A DNA stretch of 64,000 bases, from the NCBI RefSeq assembly GCF_042477335.2, contig NC_091247.1, positions 223,348,001 through 223,412,000 on the forward strand, written 5' to 3'. Below, one piece after another: positions 40,368-52,546 of the stretch (positions within the stretch are counted from its first letter, which is position 1; the number at the start of each line of letters is the position of its first letter). The notes below the pieces were generated by a model. It saw nothing but the letters and a program-made list of their open reading frames with translations. It had not been told where the DNA came from and searched no databases. The translations under genes were made by a program, and so were the position numbers. The DNA comes from Ovis canadensis (lineage: Eukaryota; Chordata; Mammalia; Artiodactyla; Bovidae).

Positions 40368-40386
40368 ACTACAGCCCCCAGAATGC
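40368..40386 (+). promoter_or_regulatory. SGSM3: ZNF143/STAF-type binding motif (ACTACANNNCCCAGAATGC)
   Basis: The 19-base sequence ACTACAGCCCCCAGAATGC matches the long ZNF143 (SBS) consensus at nearly every informative base. Such sites sit at the cores of CpG-island promoters, near the start of transcription. Confidence 0.8.
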
Positions 40387-40424
40387 CCCGCGACCGTCCG
40401 CTCGGCCCCGCGCGCGTGCGTGGT

Positions 40425-40524
40425 GGCGCAGCCAAGCGCTGACAGGGGCCGAGCCGCGCGAGCCAGTGCAGGGTTGGCACCGTGGAGGCGACGGCGGGAC
40501 AGCTGGACATCCCCCGCGGGGCAG
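40425..40524 (+). other. SGSM3: Probable SGSM3 non-coding exon 1 (5' end approximate)
   Basis: A strong donor GCAG|GTGAGT closes at 40524, about 140 bases after the ZNF143 motif. No ATG-led frame before the donor looks genuine, so the exon is taken as 5' UTR. SGSM3 is a TBC-domain, SH3- and RUN-domain RabGAP-like protein. Its coding exons must lie beyond 64 kb. Confidence 0.5.
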
Positions 40525-41865
40525 GTGAGTGCCGAGCGAGAGGCTGGTGGCGACCCGCTGGGTCTGCGGGGTCCGGAGCCCACACATGCACCCCCGGTGG
40601 AGACGCGGGGGCTATGGAGAGACCGACTGCCGCACGGACTGGCAGACTGACGGGCAGAGAAGCCGGGAGGCGCTGCCGCGGGCCGGCCGGGCCCTCGCTC
40701 GTCAGGCGCACAGGGTGGGGGTCTAGGCCGGCGGTCTCCAGTCGCGGGCTTGCTGAGGTCCGGTGCGGGGCCTGCGAGGCGAGGGCGGTGCTCGGGGCGG
40801 GGGTGGCCTCCCGGGTCGGGAACCCCCCACCCCCATCCCCGACCTCAGCCGGCCCAGCGAGAGGTGGGGGTCCCCGGCGTCCGAGCTGAAGTGCTCTGGG
40901 GGCTCGAGGCCGAATACATCCCCTCCCGCCGCTGGGAGCAATTTACAGAAACCGCCCCTTTCTTTGAAGGAACGGCAGCCTCGGATGCATTTACCGCAGC
41001 AGAGTCTTCCTCAGGTGTGACTTGTAACTTGACGTTGAAGATTCAGGTCTGGGGTCAGAACACAGGCTTAGATTCTGGTCAGACTCAGAACTCACTGTAT
41101 TTATTATGTGTTTTCTAACACTGGAGAAACTGAGGCGCGTATTACCCAGGGTCAGCCTGTGTGGTTAGGATTGGAATTTTGAAAATTATTCTCATGGAAT
41201 AATGATTCAAGATGCTTTTTGTATGGGGGGAAAGGATGATTTGAAGTTTCTTTTCCGTGACGAGTGACTGTTGCCTTGTTTTCCAGTCTTGTGCTGCCCA
41301 TGCGATTTGTGGTGGGTTTCTGGCCTTTTTTTTTTTTTTTTTTTTTGCTTTCTGGTGAGATGTTTAGAGCTGTCTGGAATATTCTTTACCCTTCTTTCTT
41401 ATTCTCCCGTGGTAAATTCAAGTTCCTAATCAGACCCTGTTTCACAAAAACTGAATTTTCAGCCTCGGCTTGGTTACTTGTAGCTTTTGTGATTGTGATT
41501 AAGTTTGTAGATAACACATGTATTTCCTGCTGCTTTTCCTCATCTCTTTTCCATCTTCCAGTTGTCTTTGAACGCTAAATGATAGTTATATCTTCTTTTT
41601 TTTACATGTTTATTACTGTAGTCCTTGATTAGCTGGTAATTGATTATAATAAAAGACATCTTTCCTATATTTTGATAATCCCAGGTGTCTCTAGCCTTTT
41701 CATCATTACTTATTACATTAACCTGGGATTTCCTCCACTTCCCTATACCTTGTTAAGCACGGGGATGTGAGATCTGGGAGGGAGGGCTGAGGTGGGGTGT
41801 TTCTCTTGACCAGATATAGGTAACAGGTGAACACAATCCATGAGCATTAACTTTAATTGGCTGTA

Positions 41866-41990
41866 GGGACTTCTCTGGCAGTCCAGTGGTTAGGACTCCA
41901 CTCTCTCACTGCTGAGGGCCAGGGTTCAATCCCTGATGAAGGAACTAAAATCCCACAAACTGCATGGCACGACAAAATAAATAAATGACT
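41866..41990 (+). mobile_element. CHR-type SINE
   Basis: GGGACTTCTCTGGCAGTCCA head, GGTTCAATCC B box, A-rich AAATAAATAAA end. Confidence 0.75.
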
Positions 41991-42517
41991 GTGAACAAAG
42001 ATTATTTAAATACTAATCTTGTGATTTGGGGAACTTATAATGAATCTGACATCAGAGTAAAATACTGAGAAAGGACCTCAGGGATCATGTTTTATCATAC
42101 TGCCTTCTCTCTGTGCCCAGAGTGGATGCTGGGGACACCTTGATACCTTTGAAACTTAAACAGTGTTCTGTGTCTTTGTGTTTTTGGTTTCTCTCTTCCC
42201 AGTTCTCAATGAATATTTTGGCAGGAGCTCAAAATCTGGTACATTTGCTAATTTAAAGCCAGTGTCATCTGCTTATTCTGCAGTTTGACTCTCTTCCTTA
42301 GCTGGTGACATCACTCATTCTCCACAGCAGCCATTCAGGAGCTCGTGCAGTCCGTCCACGAGGAAGTGGAATAGCACGGAGGGTGGCCCACACAGGAGGA
42401 ATAAGGACCCTGTTCCTTTGCCTTCGCATATTACACGTAAAGTGAGACAGGAAATCTGGGCGAAAGCACAGACCACGTGGCAGGTTTAGAGCACCAGAGT
42501 CCAGGCTTCCACATAGG

Positions 42518-42720
42518 GTCATAATGACTAGTACCACTTATTGAATGTCTTCTGTTTGCTTAGTGCTGTAACCGTTACAGTGAGATACAGGTGTTATCAC
42601 TGTCATTTTGTTATGTGTGTAAATACAGAGGTTACGTGGTCTACAGATGTAGTGACAGGGCCAGAATGCGAATTCAGGTCTCTAAGGCTGACACCCCTGC
42701 TCTTTGTACTGTGTTGTACT
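42518..42720 (+). mobile_element. MIR SINE
   Basis: The MIR order is kept: a TTATTGAATGTCTTCTGTTT-like opening, then the AGAGGTTACGTGGTC region, then GAATTCAGGTCTCTAAGGCT. Confidence 0.5.
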
Positions 42721-44269
42721 ACCCTACCAACACATACATTCAAATCTTTCTCATTCTTAAAAAACAAAATAAGCCACCTTTACTGTGGCCATGTTCCTTC
42801 TTCACAGTGCTGTCTTTCTCCATCTGTTTCCTTTCTAGATTTGTTCTTAAAAAAACAAACTCTCTGTCCTTCTCTTCCCTTTAGTCCTTAGTTTCTTGCA
42901 GGCTGGCCTTCACCATTGACACTATTGAAATTGTTCTCCTGAACTCCACTCGGCCTTTGATTGAATACCTACTGTATGTACCATCTTCTAGACTTAAAAA
43001 GAGGCTGAGATATGGTTCTTGTCCTGAGAGAGTTGAGGAGCTAATGAGGGAGAAAAAGAATTTCATACGTATCAGTATATGTTAACCCTTGACCAAGCAG
43101 TCTTTGCTTTTGGGAGTCGGGGAGGAACAGTTCACTAAGAAGGCGACGCTGGACTGCCAGCAGAGAGAAAGCCTAAGTTGTTGCAGACAGTGGTGTCAGG
43201 ACTGGACAGTCAGGTGTGGATTTTTAGAAGGTGTATCTCGCCAGTGTGAGATGATACAGTTGAAACATGCGGTGTAGGCTTTAGAGTCTGACAGGCGTGG
43301 CAGCTGAGCCTTAATTTCTTCCTTATACCTGCGTACAGTGTCAGCTCTGTGAAGGCAGGGCTTTGTGTTTCTCACCACCTCACTCCTCTCTTCTGGAACA
43401 GTGGTCATTCCATGTTTGTGGTGTGACTACCTCATAGGATGTTGTTCAGCACGTGGGAGTTGTTCATACTCCCAGCAGCACAGTGAGACTGAAGCAGTGA
43501 GCGGCCATCAGTGCGGTCTAAGAACTGACTTTTGAAGACACCATTGTTTGAAATAGTACATGTATAATCACCTCCCGTTTCTGAACATTTAGGCTTGTAA
43601 TTTATGCTCACAATTTAGAAGAGAGACATTCACTTCTTTTCCGAAGGTACAGTTAGCTGATAACTGTGTTTTCACTTCTAATATTATGCCTCTTTTCTAG
43701 TTATAAACACATCTCTGCTTTTTCTAATTGTTTGTGACGTGGGGTTTTTTTTTTTCTGCTAATGTTGTAAATTGTTTTGGGAAGTTAATTTCTCTGGAAT
43801 CATCACATACCTTTACCAGTAAGAGTAACATGAGAAATGAGATTGAAAGCACCAACCCAGTTATCAGCAGGTTTATTCTTGGGCAAGGTTTGATTTCCAG
43901 TTAGGGCTAATAGATTTTTTCCCCCCTTAATAAAATCATACAACTGTTCTGGCCTTCCTCGATATCTAGTTAGCCTCCCAGCTAATATTCTGAAGACATG
44001 AAGCAACAGATGATTTCCCTCTTCTTGTGTTTGAGTTTCATTTGTAAATATCCTTAATTTGTGTGACTTGAGGTTATAGGGTTAAAGTCCAAATACCACC
44101 TTTTGTTCCACTTTTGAAGGCAGTAGGATGTAGTAATTAATTAGCACCTACAATAAAGTTCGAATTCTGGCTCTACCACTTTAAACTGAAAACTTAGCAC
44201 GAGTAATATAACTTCCCAATGCCTCATTTTGCTCATCTCTAAAATTAGGGTAATCACTCCTACTGTCAC

Positions 44270-44420
44270 CACTCAACAATAGCTAGTGTTTATTGGGTAT
44301 TTACCGTAGACTTGGCATAGTTCTAAGGATTTTATATATATTAACTCAGTCTTCACAACCATCCTGTATATTAGTATTATGCCCACTTAAGGTGAGGAAG
44401 CGGTGACAAGATGGATACCT
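44270..44420 (+). mobile_element. MIR SINE
   Basis: AGTGTTTATTGGGTATTTAC, then ATTAACTCAGTCTTCACAAC, then the AGGTGAGGAAGCGGTGAC segment follow MIR order. Confidence 0.55.
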
Positions 44421-44589
44421 GAGAGATGTAATAAAGGTGTTTAATAATCTAATGGGTAGTTGTACTAAATGATCTGTAAAGTTCTCCTCAACTCTGAGAT
44501 AATGTTTCTGTGATTGAAATCTAAGTCTCCAGACTCTGGGCCCTAGAGATTGTTCTAGAACAGACTGTTCTTGCCTTTCCCCACAGTGC

Positions 44590-45215
44590 CAGCCTGGTTT
44601 CCTGTTGCCTCCGCCCCACACCCCTGCTTCACCCAGCACCTTACCATCTTCATGTCACCTTCTCATTGAGCCTTCCCTGAACACCTGCTTTAAAATAGCA
44701 ACTTCTTGAAATTGCCTGGTCCTTTTCCTGGTTCATTTTACTCTGTAGTGCTACTCATCACCTGGCCTTCAATGTGGTTTCTTTGTTTTAAATTATTTAT
44801 TCTTGGTTGCACTGGGTCTTGGCTGCTGTGCAGGCTTTCTCTCGTTGAAGCGAGTGGGAATTGTCTTCGTTGTGGTCTGCGGGCTTCTCATGGCTGTGGC
44901 TTCTCGGGAGCACAGGCTCTAGGGTGCGGGGGCTTCAATGCGCCGCATGGGCTCAGTTGCTCTGAGGCTTGTAGAATCTTCTTGGGCCAGGGATTGAACC
45001 CATGTCCCTTGCATTGGCAGGCGAATTCTCAACCACTGTACCACCAGGGAAGTCCAGTGGGTTCTTATTTTTTTAATCACCTATTTCCCCTCTAGAATGC
45101 CAGACCCTGGAAAAAAAAGAGACTTTTATCCGTTTTGATCATTGCTCATCACTTAGAACACTGCCTGGCACATAGTCGGCACTCAGTAAATGTACGTTGA
45201 ATGAATGAATAGTTC
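44590..45215 (+). mobile_element. L2 LINE 3' end split by a SINE
   Basis: The L2 left part (to about 44785) and right part (45056 onward, ending CACTCAGTAAATGTACGTTG plus GAATGAATGA) are collinear. They are separated by the CHR-type SINE at 44787-45055. Confidence 0.55.
44787..45055 (-). mobile_element. Near-full-length CHR-type SINE
   Basis: The minus strand starts GGACTTCCCTGGTGGTACAG, carries a B box (GGTTCAATCC) and the long CHR body, and ends A-rich. GTGGTTTCTT on the left and GTGGGTTCTT on the right may be the decayed target-site duplication. Confidence 0.75.
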
Positions 45216-47417
45216 CTCAACACAGAACATAAATGTTGAGAGAAAGGACTAGGGAAAGTTTCACAGGAGTGTCATTTAAGCTGAGCACTGTAAGACTGGT
45301 AGACCGTGGACATTTGGAAATGGGAGGTAGCTTTCTAAGCAGAGGAAGCAGTATGGATACCAGCAGGGAGGGTATGTGAAGGGAAAACAAGAGCTGAGCC
45401 AATAGGTAGATTGGGGAACACTGAAGAAGAGGAGAGAACCAGACAATTGGGGCTGTGCTTCAGGAAATATTAGTCTAGTGTTTAACATGAATGGATGAAT
45501 GGAGAGTCTGGAGGCGCAGAAACCTGTTAGGAGACTTTTACAGTGGCTCCGAAAAGTGGCTGGGTCTGGGTCATGGCAGTGGAAAGAGATGCCTAGAAAG
45601 ATTTTAAAGGTAAAATCAATAGACTTTGCAACTCAATCAGTGTTGGGAACAAAAGAAACATAGGAGCCAGAAATTACCCTAAAGTTAGAATATGAGTGTC
45701 CTGAAGAACTGAGAAAATCAAAAGAATCATCTGGGATGGAATAAAAATAGATTTGTGTGAGAAATACAGATTTGCTGTGTTATGGGTTAAGTCAGCTCAC
45801 GTCATCCAACAGCAGGAAGTTGGAGATAGCAGGACTGTCGTCATGACTACAGATAGAGATTCATAGCATATCTGTATGGCAGTGAGAGCTGAATCCCCAG
45901 TAGGGACAGAAATGGATTCCCCAGGAGTAATCCATTAGGAGTGGATTAAAAGAGAGAAGACCGATTTGGGAAATGTTTTGGGGGAGTCTGGAGGAAGAGC
46001 CTGCCTAGAAGCAAGTAGAGAAGAAGAACCCGTGTAGTCAGTATCCTAGGAGAGCAGCTTCAAGGAACCCATGTGGGTCAGCAGATTCAAATGCTGCAGG
46101 GAGTTTAAGGAAATGAGGCCAAAGGAAGAGGATTCCATATGGTGACAAGGAAACCACTGGAAACCTTAGAAAGTCTAGGCGGTAAGAGGAGAAGCTTCGA
46201 GTATGAGCTGCCTGGTGAGGCATGGGAGCAGAATTCTATTCTGCTTTTGAAACTATGGCAGTGAGGCAGGGAGAAAGAGACAGAGAAGTCGGAGACTTGA
46301 GTGGGCCCAGGGAGAGCGGCTTTGCTGTGCTTTGTTCTACTTAAGGATGCAGGAGATCTGAGTACGGTGTGCACCAGACGTGAAGCCAGCAGAGAGGAGG
46401 GAGAGATGGAAGATGCTGTCAAGGAGGTGGACTGAAAGGTCTTGTGGGTGGAGGAGTCAACCCGGGAAGAGAGGGAGGCTACTTCTTCCCCCAAGAGGAG
46501 AGGACGGGTGAAAGAGGAAAAGGTGAAAAGACGGAGCAGTGTTGACTGGGCGAAGGAGGACGCCCAGTTGAGGAAGCCTAGTGACCACAGCTCTGTGAAG
46601 GCTGGCAGCAGGGAGCAGTGGTGGGCCTGGAGAAACATAGGAGAGGCTGAGGAAGCATCCGCCAGGTCAGCTAAAGAGGAACGAAGTTGCTGAGCAACAG
46701 TGAAGATAAGTAACTCCTGTAGCTCGTTTCCTGGTCATGACAAGAGGAGCGTGGGCAGAGCCTGAGGAGGACTTGTGTGGAGCTGGACAAGGCCAGCTTG
46801 TCAGTGTCGCTTTCGGTTTCAGCGTCGGCTCAACACGGTCGTGTCATTTCCTATGATGTAGGAGTTAGTATACGGACCTGGTTGTTGAAATCGGCAGTAT
46901 TAAGGATGAGCTATAAAGAGCTGCCATAACATTGCAGATTATTTCATGGAAGGCAGGCCATTAAAGGCAAGACAGGTATGGTCTGCCTAACTCGGATGTT
47001 TTACAACAGCAGGATCACGGCTTCCTCTGACATCTTTCCCAGAATTTCCCGTGATGCTGCTGCTGATCTGAGTGCAGTCCATTTTGCCTGTCCCAAGTTG
47101 TTCCCAAGCTTTTGGTTCTGTTTGAGGTGGGGTAGTGGAAATAGAAGACTTGGCTTCTAGTCCAGCTGTGTCACTACTGCATGGCTTTAAATTAGTCTTC
47201 TGACCTCTTTGGCCGCAGTTTCTTTTGAAAAAAGAGGGAGATGAACGCAAAGGATTCTTCTAACTCCATCATCCCTGACTCTGTTTTAAGAGTGTTTGTC
47301 CCACACCCGGTACTAAAGAAGCTAATGATCTCTAAATGTAGGTGCAGATTGTAGTATGGGGATTCTCTCCTAATTTGTATTGAATTTGGAATTTTCACAA
47401 AAATTTCTGTTTCTCGG

Positions 47418-47532
47418 GGCTCCCCTGTGGGTCACTGATTAAGACTCCATGCTGCCACTGTAGGGGCTATGGATTCGATTCCTGGTCGGGGAAGTAGATC
47501 CCACAGGCCTCATGGTGCAACCAAAAAAAAAA
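47418..47532 (+). mobile_element. CHR-type SINE
   Basis: GGGCTCCCCTGTGGGTCACT head, GATTCGATTC B box, tail with a ten-base A run. Confidence 0.7.
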
Positions 47533-50164
47533 GCTTTGAAAAAATAAATTTATGTTTCCTAGTACAGTTCAACAAATGTCATGTTTTGACCCCACCTGGC
47601 TCCCCCTGGGCTCTATGCCCAAGTCAAGGTGCATGTTCTTACACACGAGTGGCTTCAAGGTCTTCCCAGAACACTGCGCTGTGGAATTGGTGACTCAGCT
47701 GTGCTAGTCAGTGTGGTAGAGAGGGGCCACTTAGGGGTCACTTCTGACTCACTGATGATTGATGCAAGATGCTTAACCTCTCTGAGCCCCGGTTTCCTCA
47801 AGTTTAAAATGAAGAGTGCTTAGCAAGTTTGGGTAAATGCTTAACAAATGTTATTTTTCTTTCTTTCATTCTCTCTCCCCTCTAATGACCTCCATCTGCT
47901 GACTGCCACAAAGTACATAGGACTGGATTACCATACTTTAAAGTTAGTAGGGAGGTGTTTTCATCTCTGCAAATGAAAAATTCCCAGTAATGATATAGAT
48001 GGTATTGCCAAATAAGTGACTTAGTTTTTTTAATTCTGTGGTTTGATTATATGAGGAATAGAGATTTCATTAACTATGATTTGTTCCTTTTAAGTGCCCT
48101 AAGCTTCTATGTTAATATAAAGCTTTATATTTTTTTGTGTGTCCCCACTCTTTTTTTTTTTTTGGCCAGTCAGCCCTCAAGGAGCTGTATTTTTCTCAAA
48201 AACTCTTGTCTACATTTTTCTAGAGCTACCTGAATGTTGAGTTAAGGTTAGCTACCCATTAGTTTACTTCATTTTACTTCTAAGGCGGGTGTTGCTCCCC
48301 AGCCCTGGTGGCAGGACTGACAAGATCCATGCACTACTTTGCTTCTGTTTTCCTTGCCACAGTCCAGGTGCTTCCAGGCCGTAAATCTTAGGGGAATGAT
48401 CCTGGGAGGTACCCAGGGAAGTGCCCAGATGACACTGGATGGTTAGTTTACAGAAGGACCTGGAGAGAATGGGCCTGGTGTGGAGTCAGCACAGGAAAGC
48501 CACGGTACCTGGTGCTGCTGTGCAGGAAAGGGAGGGTGTGCCTAGACTTGCAGAGTTCTGGAGGGAGGATCCTGCTTCCCTCTTCTGTTTCAGTTTGATC
48601 TCTACCTTGTGCAGTCAGGCCTAAATCTTGCCTAAAGGAACACTAACTGTGCTCACAAAGAAAATATTGACTCAGGGATGAGGAAGCAGCCCAGCTGTAA
48701 GCCTGTGGGAGTGGAGCGCAGAATGGGGTTGGTTCCTAGGTCGTTTTGCTCTTTTGCTAATGCCAGTTTGGGAGGAGGCAACTGAGAATTTTGGATGTGT
48801 TTATTCAGTAGGCAGATGAAGAATAGTGTGAATAATAAGCGTGTTTTCAACAAGCGTGATTGAGGTGACTAGAAGTGGGGAGCCAGTTCTAGATTAGCGC
48901 CACTAGCCGCTTTATCATGATGTTCGATAGGGCTCAAGTCTTCTGGCTTTCTTTCCATATTTTGGTACTTGCTTCATTTAGCAGCCTGCCCTAGGAGAAA
49001 GTGGTGGGTTCTGAGGTCTGAAAGAAGGGTGCTATGGCCAGAGCATCACATGAGTGTCAAGGGCTGAGAGATGAGGCTGGGATGGTCAGCGGGGACTACT
49101 AAGTCATGCAGTCTCATAAGTCAAGTTAACGAATGTGGGCTTTTCCCAAAAAATTTGAGGGAAGAAAGAGTTTTAAAGGGGAGAAGGAAATTTTTGCATT
49201 TAAAAAGATTTCTGTGCAAGGTAGAAGTAGATGGGGTGTGGAGGGCAGGGGGCAAGTTTAGAGAGAGAGATCCTATGGAAGTCTTACAGTAACGGTGACA
49301 GGGAAGAATGACCACAGCCCCAACTGAAAAGCAGCAACAGGTTGAAGAGAAAAAGGAAGCTTCAGAAAACATCAGGAAAGGCCTCAGAGGTGGAGGGTGG
49401 AGGTGGGGAGACTGGGATTCCATGGACCTCGATGCCCAGGTCCAGCTTGAGAAAGGAGTGGTGGCTATGCAGTGATGCCAGCTTCCTGAGGCAGGGTTTC
49501 CAAGGGAGCTGACAACTTAGTTGTGGAGTGTAGTAAATTTGAAGGATGTGGAGGAGTGACCCAGTGGGCAGCTGGACATGCCAGCCTGAAGTTCAGAGAG
49601 AAGGTGTCCTGGGGATAGAAATTGGCGTCATCTGTCTGTAGATGTTAAATGAAGCCAAGAGTAAACGAGGGTGCAGGGAACCAGGGAGGGTTTAGGACCG
49701 ACCATTAAGGCACCTTAAGAAGCAGCAGAAGTGAAGCTGGGAAAGGAGACTTAAGAAGGAGAGCTGGAAGGACCAGAGGAAGCCCTGAGGTTATGACACT
49801 GACCCCGGAAAGCGAGTGCTTCAGGAGGAAGGAAGAGGTTACTGCAGGGCATGCTACTGCTACTGAGAGATCACGTGTGGTAAGAACTGAAATGTCTTTG
49901 TGGATCTAATGCCCAGCAGCAATGTTGGGGTGACCCTTTAGTACACCAGGCCTGTGCTGAGCACTAATAAAGCAGAGACAGACAGAAAATGGAAAGAACG
50001 TGACACTGGGCATTTCATTTAATATAGCAAAAGTCATCTTGGAAAAGATTGTGAGTATTGTTGAACTTCCTCATACTCATTTTTTATATTGAATTAAATA
50101 GGGAGCACCCCAATCTTTTTTATTCTGTGGCTATATAAAGGTCTTTTTTTAATGTTAAGCCCTG

Positions 50165-50625
50165 TTTGTTTAAATAGGTAACACATTAAAATGGTTCAGA
50201 ATTCAAAAGTACAAAAGGTTACTAAGTAAAAAAAATCTGCTCCTTAGTTCCTCTCAAGTACAGCCTTGAATTCATGTGAAAATTTCCTCCCTTTTTCTGC
50301 ACAACTATTTACCATTCCTCTCACTGCTTTTCTGCTTGATTTATTCATTTTGCAGTGTATCTCACAGATCATTCCCTATCATTGCACAGATAGCTAACCC
50401 ATCCTTTGTCATAACTGCACGCTGTTTCATTATATAGATGTACTAGTTTATTTAACTGGTCCCCTGCTGATGGAAATTTAGATTTTCTAATATTTTACCA
50501 CCTGAAGTTTTGTTGCCACAAACTGTGCTGTAGGGAGTTACCTTGTATGAGTCACGCTTCTTAAGTATAGGATAAATTCCCAGAAGTGGGAATTGCTAGA
50601 CTAAAGAGCCTCTAAAGGTTTTAAT
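50165..50625 (-). mobile_element. Old L1 3' UTR fragment, antisense
   Basis: AAATGGTTCAGAATTCAAAA through GGATAAATTCCCAGAAGTGG follow the well-known antisense mammalian L1 (L1M) 3' region. Confidence 0.6.
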
Positions 50626-51037
50626 CCAGCCTTGCTTATTGGATTAGAAAGCCTGCAGTGAATGGTGGCTATTATTAAGATAAATATGATATAGATAGGT
50701 TATATTAGAGAAAAATAGGCATCTGACACAGACCAGAAGCAAGGTGGGTGGTGGGAGCTTCCTGGAGGAGGAAATGCCTGAGCAGAGCCTTGAGTAATGA
50801 AAAGTCAGGTGAAGTGGAGGCATTACAAGCAGCAGGAGCAGAAAGGGCCAAGCCCAAGAACGTAAAAAGGAGCTTGTTGTTTGTGGGGAATCTTCCAGGA
50901 GTTCAGTGTCGCCTCCATTCATCAAACAGTCCGTTCCCTGTCACAGATCGGGCGCTGGGCTCTGTCCTGCATCAGATAGGGAGTACATCCAGAAACCACA
51001 ATACACCTGCAGCATGAAATAGGAAACAGTAGGCTGT

Positions 51038-51241
51038 GGGCTTCCCAGGCGGCTCAGTGCTGAAGAATCCGCCTGCCAGTGTAGGAGCCTGAGGTTCGAT
51101 CCCTGTGTGGGGAAGATCCCCTGGAGAAGGAAATGGGAACCCGCTCCGGTAGTCTTACCTGGGAAATCCCGTGGACAGAGGAGCCTGCTGGGCTACACAG
51201 TCCATGGGATCGCAAAAAGAGTCCAACTCGACTTAGTGACG
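51038..51241 (+). mobile_element. Bov-tA SINE
   Basis: Full-length head and body with B box GGTTCGATCC. It ends in CTCGACTTAGTGACGGAAAC. Confidence 0.85.
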
Positions 51242-51520
51242 GAAACAACAGCAATAGTAGTATATACAGTGATGCATTCTGTTGGAGAAAGAAGGAATGG
51301 GGCATGGAAGGTGGAGGGGAAGGCATTAGAGGAGGCACATCTGAACTAAAATTCAAGAAAACTAACAGGTGGACCTCAGCGATTCTCACAGTGTATTTCC
51401 TGGACCAGCAGCACCAGTATCACCCAGCAACTTCTCAAGCCCTACCCAGATCTGCAGAATCAAAATTCTGGGAGTTGGCCTCAGCGACCTCGGTCGTAAG
51501 AAGCCTTCTGAAGCGATAGT

Positions 51521-51676
51521 CAGTTGTGTCCAACTTTTTGTGACCCCATGGACTGTAGCCCACCAGGCTCCTCTGTCCGTGGAATTCTCCAGGCAAGAAT
51601 ACTGGAATGGGTTGCCCTGCCCTCCTCCAGGGGATCTTCCGAACCCAGGGATTGAACCTGGGTCTCCCACACTGCA
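51521..51676 (-). mobile_element. Bov-tA SINE fragment
   Basis: Antisense BovA body plus part of the tRNA-like head. It abuts a BovB fragment almost directly (11 bases between). Confidence 0.8.
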
Positions 51677-51687
51677 AGAAGCCCTCT

Positions 51688-52546
51688 GTTCAGTTCAGTT
51701 CAGTCGCTCAGTTGTGTCCGACTCTTTGCGACCCCATGAATTGCAGCACGCCAGGCCTCCCTGTCCATCACAAACTCCCGGAGTTCACTTAGACTCACGT
51801 CCATCGAGTCAGTGATGCCATCCAGCCATCTCATCCTCTGTCATCCCCTTCTTCTCCTGCCCCCCAATCCCTCCCAGCATCAGGGTCTTTTCCAATGAGT
51901 CAACTCTTCGCATGAGGTGGCCAAAGTACTGGGGTTTCAGCTTTAGCATCATTCCTTCCAAAGAAATCCCAGGGCTGATCTCCTTCAGAATGGACTGGTT
52001 GGATCTCCTTGCAGTCCAGGGGACTCTCAAGAGTCTTCTCCAACACCACAGTTCAAAAGCATCAATTCATTGGCGCTCAGCCTTCTTCACAGTTCAACTC
52101 TCACATCCATACATGACCCCAGGAAAAATCATAGCCTTGACTAGACGGACCTTAGTCGGCAAAGTAATGTCTCTGCTTTTGAATATACTATCTAGGTTGG
52201 TCATAACTTTTCTTCCAAGGAGTAAGCGTCTTTTAATTTCATGGCTGCAGTCACCATCTGCAGTAATTTTGGAGCCCAAAAAAATAAAGTCTGACACTGT
52301 TTCCACTGTTTCCCCATCTAATTCCCATGAAGTGATGGGACCGGATGCCATGATCTTTGTTTTCTGAATGTTGAGCTTTAGGCCAACTTTTTCACTCTCC
52401 TCTTTCACTTTCATCAAGAGGCTTTTTAGCTCCTCTTCACTTTCTGCCATAAGGGTGGTGTCATCTGCATATCTGAGGTTATTGATATTTCTCCCAGCAA
52501 TCTTGATTCCAGCTTGTGTTTCTTCCAGCCCAGCGTTTCTCATGAG
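51688..52546 (-). mobile_element. 5'-truncated BovB LINE with the longest open RT segment
   Basis: Minus-strand element, 3' end at 51688. A 149-codon frame at 52094-52543 holds the C-terminal reverse-transcriptase part including the catalytic box RYADD. A further frame at 51809-52030 continues the 3' ORF2 end, so at least one frameshift lies between them. Endonuclease and N-terminal RT are absent, so this is a dead copy. Confidence 0.85.

Larger units (their letters stand above)
40100..40890. promoter_or_regulatory. SGSM3: CpG island, probable SGSM3 promoter
   Basis: A dense CpG block with GC boxes, a ZNF143-type motif and an NRF1-like GC stretch (CGCGCGTGCG at 40411-40420). Human SGSM3 starts a few kilobases downstream of ADSL in the same orientation, which fits this place. 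The name is inferred from synteny. Confidence 0.7.

Noticed and set aside
40079-40711. 210-codon minus-strand frame across the second CpG island
   Set aside because: GC-rich DNA lacks stop codons by composition. The translation is Pro/Ala/Arg/Gly-rich low complexity and it crosses the promoter motifs.
40195-41118. Several plus-strand frames in and after the CpG island
   Set aside because: Same composition effect. None resembles SGSM3 or any family I know, and the splice donor at 40524 cuts through them.
46105-46638. 177-codon minus-strand frame rich in Ser and Leu
   Set aside because: It is the complement of a purine-rich (AG-rich) stretch, which by itself gives Ser/Leu/Pro frames without stops. 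No domain is visible.
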